Of a stretch of 64,000 nucleotides of DNA, positions 12,001-21,000 are shown in pieces (positions within the stretch are counted from its first letter, which is position 1; each line of letters opens with the position of its first letter). The DNA is from Ricordea florida (taxonomy: Eukaryota > Cnidaria > Anthozoa > Corallimorpharia > Ricordeidae). Position numbers and translations under genes: made by a program. The notes beneath the pieces were generated by a model. That model was not told the DNA's origin, did no database searches, and saw only the letters and a list, made by a program, of their open reading frames with translations. The DNA is taken from assembly GCA_949710005.1 (NCBI GenBank), contig OX453272.1:42811157-42875156 (forward strand), read 5' to 3'.

Positions 12001-15000
12001 CGAAGGCCGTAGCGTTCAGGATAGCCCCACCAAGCATCAACGCTATGGTTGCCATCTCTACTCAGTTGGGATTATCTTTTTATCGACTAAGTATTGCCTA
12101 GCTGCGACGGCTCCCGAGAGAACTGCAACCCACTTCGCGTAGTTTTCAATCGAATGGCCAATGCTTCCCGTTCGTCCCGAGCATCGTCTACGGGAGGCTC
12201 ACTGGGACATATCCCTTCTTCGCGGAGAATTTCATCCAGCACGGTGTCATCCATGACTATATATCTGCCGAAACAATTTTGCTGGGGGCTGGGATTTCCA
12301 ACACGATATCAAATGGATGGCGGAGACGGAAGCAAAGTCTGGCGTACGGATGCTCCTTGAGCGTGGATAGCATTTGGTGGCGCTGCTCCTTCGAGTGTTC
12401 CACCCCGTAGTTTTCCCAAAGGGTTTTACCATCGAGCTTGCTAGGGCTGTAAAACGTCAACGTCGCCGCTACATTCTCCCGGAAGGCTTTTGCCACGCTC
12501 GTGTACTGTTGGGTCAAAAGCCACACTGAAAAATTCTTGTGCCTGCCAGAGAAAGCCAGCTCGATCAAAGCGCTACGATGTCTTTTTACGTCCTCACTGG
12601 CGGCGCAGTCGTCCAGAATAAGCAACACCTGGCCACGTCCTTCGAAGACCGCGACCGCCAACCGGAGGCACTTCTCAATTTCACCTCCCGAGTTCCCCGG
12701 TGCCAGGGCGACGAAGCCGGGGTCCTTCCGGGCAAATCCCCGATATGTTTTGTTGTGAGCGTAGGTGGGGCAAATCAGACACACGACGTGGAACTTCCCA
12801 CGAAAAGGACCGCGGAGAGCTTCGACGACCAGTCTCGACTTTCCGGACGCCGTTGGGCCAACGATAAGAAGGTGGCCGGGTATCAAGTCGGTGAGACAAT
12901 CCATCCTGTATATAGGACGACGATTAATAGTAGGCGACTTGACTTCCAAGGTCGAATGCTGCGTCGCCTAGGAGGAAGATGTGGCAGTTGCCAGTGCCAC
13001 CGCCGCCGGTCTTTCGATAGATCCGGAAGTCGACCAACTCGCACGAGTTGGTTGCGAGCCGTGCGGAGATCAATGAAGATCCCGTATTTGTCGTGGAAGA
13101 ACCCAGTAGGGGTGACCACCGAGAGTGGAGCTGGGGGGTGCACCAACCACTCTGCGCCGGCTCGCGCGGTCTCCCAAATATCTGCGGGGAGCATTTCGCT
13201 GGGGTACAGCGTGTTGGGGACGCAGTTTAAGTCGAACTCAACCTTTATCACGCCCGGGTTCGGGAAGGCTTCGCTGTGTCGTCCTCCCGCTGGGAACTGG
13301 TCGACGAACAGGAACAGGACACCCACAAAACTTTTTAGTTGCACGGGAATGTTGTCCGTGAGAATTGTCTCGGCGGCCTTCGCAAAGGAGATCACTTTGT
13401 AGTGCGAGATGTGGTTGTAAAGAACAACGCTCGGATGTGCTGCGCGTAACCGGGGGACTCAATCACTTGATACACCAATTCGATGTTTTTGAGGGTGTAG
13501 GTGCCAATCTTGGTCGCATCCGAGCTTACGACATCTTTGGCAGCGGCGAATGTGAGCTCCAACCGAATTGGCGGAAGACTCGCCGTGTGGAGAACCCCGT
13601 GGGTGCGAAGGAGCTCAAAATCAAGTGGGAGCCGATACTTAGGGAAGGCCTCGGCAATTGCTACGTCCCCCGCCACATCGCCTTTGTCTCCGGCCTCAGA
13701 TCGGATTTTATTGACCGCGGTTGTCTGGATCCCTTGCTCGATACGTTTAGCTCGCTCTTCGGTGGGAAGCCAGAGGTCGGAGAACGCTCCAACTAGGTCA
13801 GCGCGCTCCAGGTCCTCTAGGGTTTTATCGCCCATCTTGACGATCCGTCGCCTAATCAAACATCGCCCCAGGTTGTCGACAATGCGATTGTTGGCGTGCT
13901 TTGACGAACCGCCTAGCGACACCTCGCCTACAAGGGCTAGGGTGTCTGGAACTAGGACGGTGTCGACTGGAAGTCTGGGAATGTCAACGTAAAGAGTCTC
14001 TTTGTGGTTCGCCGAGCTCAGGTTAAAGGTCAACCGGTGGGTGACGCGCTTTCCTTTTGCGGCCATGAGAGCGCGCGGCTCCTCCCGTGGGTCAAGCTTC
14101 TTGGAGATGAACGCCATTTTACTTGTCTTGTATGTATAGGCAGAAACAAAATGGATATCAACCCTGATGAGATGACCCCTTTGATACCCCCCGATGACGA
14201 GCCCGCCGGTGCTGAAGGTGGGAGGGTTAACCCCAGCTTCGACCCCGCCGATCTGCCAGAGGGTGGAGAACAATTCGGGATGTATGACTTAAGACCGCGA
14301 GGTCGTACTCGTGAGCCTGCCGTAGCAGAAACGTCGTTTTCGACCGACCCTGTTACTGGGGAGGAGAGGGTGACCAACCCTGTGACTGGGAGGTTATTCC
14401 CTAAAAGCTTAATGGATATTGCTAAGGCAGAGGTGCAAAAAGGGTACCCCCGATATGGCGGGGTCGAAATCGGACAAGGGTACGATGGACGTACTATGGT
14501 TCGTCTGTGGGGCAGAGAAGCCCAAACGTGGCGACCACTGAAAAACAAAGATGGTACTTTAACTAAGAACTTGCCAAAAGAATTGAAAGAAGCCCTAGGG
14601 CCAACCGCGGCACAGATTTTGGAAGAGAATAACGCCAGAACTCAGGAACTCGAGCAGCAAAATCGACAGGACGAAGAGATAAGAGACGCTCACGATATTT
14701 CATCGGAAGATAGCCGTGCTTTGGAGACGCGAATTGCGGCACGCGAGGAAGAGATTCAAGAGCTCGAGCTGGAAAGTGAAGCCGTTGAGGAGCGTATGTC
14801 TCTGCGGGACCGCGTTCGGGCTATTTTCAAGAAGTACGGAGTAGGGGTCCTGGGGGTTCTCGTAGCGGCTGGGACGGTCATTGGGGTTATCTTGGGGGCT
14901 TTACAGCGGGGGCTCGCCGGCGTAGTGCAGGGGGTAGGGCGGGGGTTGAAGACCATCGGAAAAAAGATTGGAGACCTCCTTCCTGGAGCCATAGGCGCCA

Positions 15001-18000
15001 TTGTCTCGTTCCTCTTCCGCACGGCTGGAGAAGTTGTTGGTTTCTTAGCCAAAAACGCCTGGCTCTTGATCGTAGCCGTGGTCGTGTTTCTCATCGAGCG
15101 CTACAAGAAGAAGTCTACCTAAACAACCACCAAGTCGCACCTGCGGCCACAACAGTGACTGCAGCTAAATTTCGCTCGTGCGCGGATGGTGCGACGGGGG
15201 CTTTAGTTTTCGGCGTTGTTTTCGGGACAAGTGGGACTGGGGCTTCTATTTTCGGCGTTGTTTCCGATACAAGGGGGACTGGGGCTTTTATTTTCGGTGC
15301 AACGGGCGTGCGCTTATGTGTCCTCTCGTTTACGTTAGGATTGACCCCGAAAGACATATCACTGGTCGCTTTCTGGAGCTCGTTGTTGTACCCGAGAACG
15401 CTTTCTGAATTGATGACCAGGCGGCTGGGGAGCAACCAGAGCCCTGGTGCGACAGCCAGATTCAGCTGCGCTCGGGCATCGGATAAGGCCCTTTGATAGT
15501 TCTGGATGCCGGTGGAGATATCATTCACTACAATTGTCTCCTCTAGAAGTTGTCTGAACATTTGGCGGGTCTCAACAGCACTGCCGCTCGCCCCTACGAT
15601 AGTAGATCGGGTTTTGACTTGCGTGCCAAGAACACAATAAACTAAAGCCTCGATACTACGATTGAGACGCCCCATGCCAGCCTCAGTCAGTCCTTCACCC
15701 TTTTTCGGTGAAAACCAGCTGTATTGCGCTCCGCCGTGGGCATCGTTTCGGATAAAGGTCAACAGATTTCCTTGATTCTTTTTCCCGCCCTCGTCTGAGA
15801 AGAGATTCAGGCTATCAGGCCATGTGTTTGCTTCGGTGTCATAGCCACGGATGACGTGCAAGTTCTTTGGGCCCTCGCTTGGGTACGTTATAAACACGTC
15901 TCCAAGACCGTGGTTTCGTCCGCCCTTCCAACGAAAGTCGGGGGCTCTAGGCAGTCCGAATTCGATGCAGAGGCTTTCAAAGGCGGTCTTGCGAAGTGGG
16001 TTGTTTGTTTTTTGGAACGCCTTGTCTTCGGGGAGGGAACAGCCGAGCTCGAATAGGATACAGCGGACGGTGAAGTATACGTGGAAGCGAAGCAGCCCCT
16101 GAACTATGGGCGGGAAGGTTTTATTGTCCGGGTCGGTAATAGACACCCCACACCCCGCAGTTGCGCACCATGTGGCGAAGTTCAGCTGCTGAGGCCAATA
16201 TTCGTATGTGGGAGAAGAAAGCCAACGATGAGCCTCCTTTGCCGAGCGATGTGTGATAGTTGTTTCCTTCCAGAAGTCTGGGACTCCTGCTTGGAAAGAG
16301 ATTTTAGGATCAACAAAGATCTCTAGCTCTCTAAGCAGCGGTGTTATTTCAGACCCCGTTTCAGCGAACGGAACGGCCGGCACGGGGTATTTGTCCGGGC
16401 TGCGGAGAAGGAGAGCTTGTGGAAAATTGCTCTGTTTAGGAAATTTAATTTTTTCTAAGGTTTTACCGAAATGTTCTACGGTCTTTTTTGGAAAAGATCT
16501 TTTTATAACAGACCAAAGATTTATTTCGTGGGATTGATCCATGGTGTATATACGCAGGAAAATAAAATGTCGCTCAGCATAGCAGCAAGCGAGGGTGTGA
16601 ATGAACTTCACCCTCCGGTCGGTGGCGAGCTCTCGAGTGTCGCAGCTCGAACCGTGAAGATCCCTGAAACAAAAATCACATTACCTAAAACGGTGAATAT
16701 ATATCGAGTGCTCGATTTATTACAACTGTCCAGTATTCTCACCATTAAGCCGAAAAATGCTATTTTGGTCACCATTCCAAAGGGCGAGTACAACCTCTAC
16801 TCTCTCCAACAGGCTTTCGTCTCAGGGTATGTAAAGGAAGTCCCCGCGGACACTTGTGAACTTAGGATAACCGCTACTGGGGTGTATTTCTTCTCGAAAG
16901 TACAGGTGATCCTAGACAAAGAGCTAGCCGCCTTGTTGGGGATATCCGAAGTCCCGCGCAATCTGATTCTCGTTCCTGTACAATGGGGGCCGCCCTCTGT
17001 TTCAATCTACTGCGATTTGGTGGACCCCAACAAATCGTATGAGGGCTGAAAGCCCTCCTATCTGCTGGCGAAGGTCGAACCGCTGAAGCTTCAAGGCCCT
17101 TCGGTGTGGCATTTGCGACCCTTATATCACCCCCTAGACCCCACAAAAAGAAATCTCTTTCGAGTTTGGACGGTGCCGTCGACCAAGGTTGAAGTTTTGT
17201 TAGAACTCTGTATATAGGGGCATGGAATCTGATTGTTTGTACCCAAAAATTCCTACCGCCCCCGACGATGAGGGGCAGTCATTTCGGCTTCAAAAGATTT
17301 GTGACATTCAGACCACCCTGAAAAACAGTATCGCCCACTACGAGGGGGTTCAGAAAAAATATACCCGCTCTCGAACAATTCTAAACGGGGTAGCTTTAAC
17401 CGCTGGGAGTCTGAGCGTTATACTCTCGGCTTCAGGTCTAGCTACCTCTTTCACCGGCCTTGGGATTGTCTTAGGGGTTCCACTGGGTGCTATTGGTGGC
17501 ATCTTCGGAATCGTGTCAGCCTCGATGGTCCGGGTCAGTAAACGTATCGCCGTAAAGATCTCCAAGCATGAGCGAACCGTCGCGATTGGTGAGACGAAGT
17601 TGAGTACCATCAACGACCTGGTCTCGAAAGCCTTGCAGGATAACCAAATCAGCGCTACGGAGTTTCAACTCATTCTCTCCGAGGTTGAAAAATATGAAAC
17701 ACTCAAGCGCGAGATTAAACAAAAAGCTGTGACAAAAAACGAAGACCTCGATTTGACAAAGCTGCGGACCGAGATTCGCAGCGAACTGGTCGCAGAGATG
17801 CGCGAAAAACTCGCTTAAATGGAGGTTGTTATTTCCATGTTGAGCGATGACTTCAGCTTGGACCATAGAGCATCGTATTTTCGAAGCGTCGTCGGTCGAA
17901 TGTTTGAGATGTAGCACCTGGCGGCTCTTTCGTGGTCCTCTCGGAGTTCGAAGATTACTTTCAACAGCCATATCAGCTTTGGAAGCCGGCGGTAGTCTGA

Positions 18001-21000
18001 GACAAAACTCAAGTTGTCCTCAATACGATTCACAAGGTTTACTATCGATTTTCTTTCGAGTAAATCAAGCTCGAACTCTTTCATCAACAATTTGTTCAAC
18101 ACCAACCTTTTACTTTTTGATCTTGGTCTTGGTCTATACCCCTCGTGTTGCCTCTCAGTTGGGAGGTTCCATGTAATATGATCAAACTCCCTTGAGACCA
18201 CACGCCTACAAAGCTGAGTGCTGGATAAAAGATACGCCTCGATGTTTTTTGGATTGAGTCGGGGAGAAGTTGGAGGGTTTTCTAAGAAAGAGGTTGCTAA
18301 GAGTTTTAACTGCGAAAGGTAAGTAGAGGAATAGTTTTCTTTTTTCAAGCTGTCAGAGACAATTACATCTATTTTTGCGGTCTATTTGTTGCTACTCTCT
18401 AATTGCCTGACCGAAAAAAGGATGTCCCCGGAGACGTACTAGGCGACTTAACCACAATGCCGCCACTTTTCCTGCAGATTTATCATTATTTTTACGATTT
18501 TTTTCTGCATATGGAAGCGCGTTTTTTCACCATTAAACAATGAGACAATAATATCATCTATATCAATGGACATATAGGTTCTCATCGTATCGTCCACAAG
18601 ATCCATGAAGACCTCGTGGGATTCCCAGGGCATAATCCACCCGTCAGTTTTCTCTTTCACCCACCTTTGGTGAGCAAGGTGGCACTCACGGTAGATTAGT
18701 TTTAAATCGACACTCTGGAAGCGCCGCCCAACATAGCCCAGCCCTTTCATACGCCACGTAAAGTCAAAGGCCTCGGCTTCACGCTCTAGGCATCGCAAGC
18801 GGGCGGTTACGCCGGACGCGTTAAACTGAACTTTCACTCTCTCGCTAAGGGGCGGAAGCTCCCGGCGCCCCATTTCCCGAATAAGGTTCTTATCACCGCT
18901 TGCCCATATAAGCCCCCACGCCCATGGGGAAGACATTTTTTCTTATCTTAGCTTGGATTCGCGTTACGCCAACGTTTTTCCGAAGATTTATAGTATACAT
19001 ATTTGTCTAAATTGAAATGGCTCATTAATTATCGGAAAACGCTCGGAAAATCTTCGGGTCATCTTCGGGTCATCTTCGGAACTCGGAAAATTCTCTTAAA
19101 ATCCAAATTGGAACCCCTTCCTTTTTATACTTGGGGGCCTTTACACGCTGAAAAACGGCTTCTAGCTCAAGTGTAATTTAACTTTCTCCAATTATACTAC
19201 TTTATTGTTATTTATTATTAAGATGAACAGAGTCCAGAAGTGTAACATCGTTTTACATTTATAATATTTATAGGCCACCTCTGTTTGCTATAATTACAGT
19301 ATTTGTGACACAAACATCCTATCAAAAACGTATGCTGTTTTGAGCCTAATGTCATCTTATTCAGTTCTTTTGAAGAAAGTTTTCTTAAGGGCCAAAAACC
19401 TTCATTTGATTTTTGCACAAAGATTATAGAATATTAACCCTTTCACTCCCAAGAGTGACTTTATAGATATTACTCTGTCTAACGCCAGACAATTTTACTC
19501 TGTCTAACGCCAGACAATTTTACTCGTCAAATGGAGACCCCATGGGGGCGAAAGGGTTAAAAAGTATCTCCCTTAACTTACCAGTGAAGAAGCAAATGGT
19601 ATAAGCACAGTACTTATGAAAAGTGATGTTCTTGTCCAACAACTTTATCAAATGTTGACAGCATCCACGCTACAGAGAAACACATATTTTTGGTAAACCA
19701 CAAGGCACACAACTTGCCAAGGAATTATTTTGCATAAAAGTAATAATGCTCTCTCTTCTCTTCTCTAAATCTTTCCCTATTCAGTAACGTGCCTCTATAA
19801 TTAACTGTATAAAGTTTTTGATAAGTAAAATATGAAATTATTTAAATTTAATTACGTTGAGATTGCTCCTGATAAGTGAGATAATGTTTCGGCACATGGA
19901 AAGTAGGACCAATGTACAGTTAAAGTTCAACACCATAGCTGCTCCTCTAGCAAAAGGCAAGCCTCGCTGCAGAAAAAAAAAAGATAATTACCTAGTGAGT
20001 AACTCTAGCATGTAACAAAATAACAACAAAAACAAAAGTACGTATACTACATGTAATTGTCTGAAAAAAAAATTGGGCCATAACGTTTTGGTATCAATGG
20101 TATAAAGTAGCTTTAAAGCTACACATTTGTTAAGTGTATGAAGAGATATGCATCCCAGTGTCTCTATATCAAAATGTTAACTATAACTGATAAAGCAACA
20201 GAAGGCCAGGTAGCATACAGTACATGAATATCAAGGTTCACTGCATTGACTTGTGAGATTAATTGTTCTTCCCACTCAAACATAAAATTTATATCTTCTT
20301 GCCGCCATGTAATATCATGCATTTATTACATAGACATGAGTAAAATTCATATGAAAATACATCCGGGGCCATAATCATGGCATATTTTCAATATCCTCAC
20401 CATCTAGAGAGGATATTGATGACGTCACTTCCCACCTTGCACAATTCAGTTTGTGTATAAACCTGCCAAATGAATGTCGTAATGTGTTCTTGTCTAAATA
20501 TCAAAAAGAAAATTACATATTAGCTTGAAGATATGAATTTTATGCTCTTGCGGCAAAAAAAAATCTCATTCGTAAGATACTGTTTTTGCCACTCAAACAT
20601 AAAATTCATATCTTCTTGCCATGATGTAATATCCTGTACATACTTGAAAATATACAGTAACAGTTACAGCAAGGTTTTTACTTACATTGATAATGATACG
20701 CAGATAAGTATACTTCTTAGTTGTGCCATAATTCAGGTAGGTTGTCACAAAGAGCGTAATGTTTATTGCCATCCATATCAGCTATGGAAGAAACATAACA
20801 AAAATGCCAGACATTATTATGCCCACCTAGAATACCAGCTACAAAAAGTAATATTTTCAAGATCTACTTTCTCTGTAAGTAAATCCCAATTCCTGAATGA
20901 TTTCACTATCAAAATACAGGTTTTACAGTGATCATACTTTCAGCTGTTAGATCTAAACTAACTTGAGGCGATATTTCTTTCTAGAGGATTTTATATCATT

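Larger units (their letters stand above)
9151..19201. mobile_element. Polinton/Maverick element, 10.05 kb, PolB-deleted
   Basis: The element begins AGTAGTATAATTGG and ends with its reverse complement. It is flanked by TTATT at 9146-9150 and 19202-19206, a 5-bp target duplication. Inverted repeats are 231 bp (left) and 242 bp (right). It encodes an OTU-like PolB N-terminal remnant, DDE integrase, FtsK/HerA-type packaging ATPase, double-jelly-roll major capsid protein, penton protein and six accessory proteins, visibly richer in G+C than the flanks. Typical Polintons are 15-20 kb and carry a full protein-primed PolB and an adenovirus-type protease; neither the polymerase core nor the protease is seen here. 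Several structural genes carry disabling lesions. It lies in NOX intron 4. Confidence 0.92.

Noticed and set aside
13048-13796. Plus-strand open frames within the Polinton capsid gene
   Set aside because: They are shadows of a GC-rich minus-strand gene and show no domain pattern.
9151-19201. A free virus contig or bacterial contamination because of the higher GC and dense genes
   Set aside because: The element has inverted repeats, a target duplication, a SINE split on both sides and NOX exons in phase across it.
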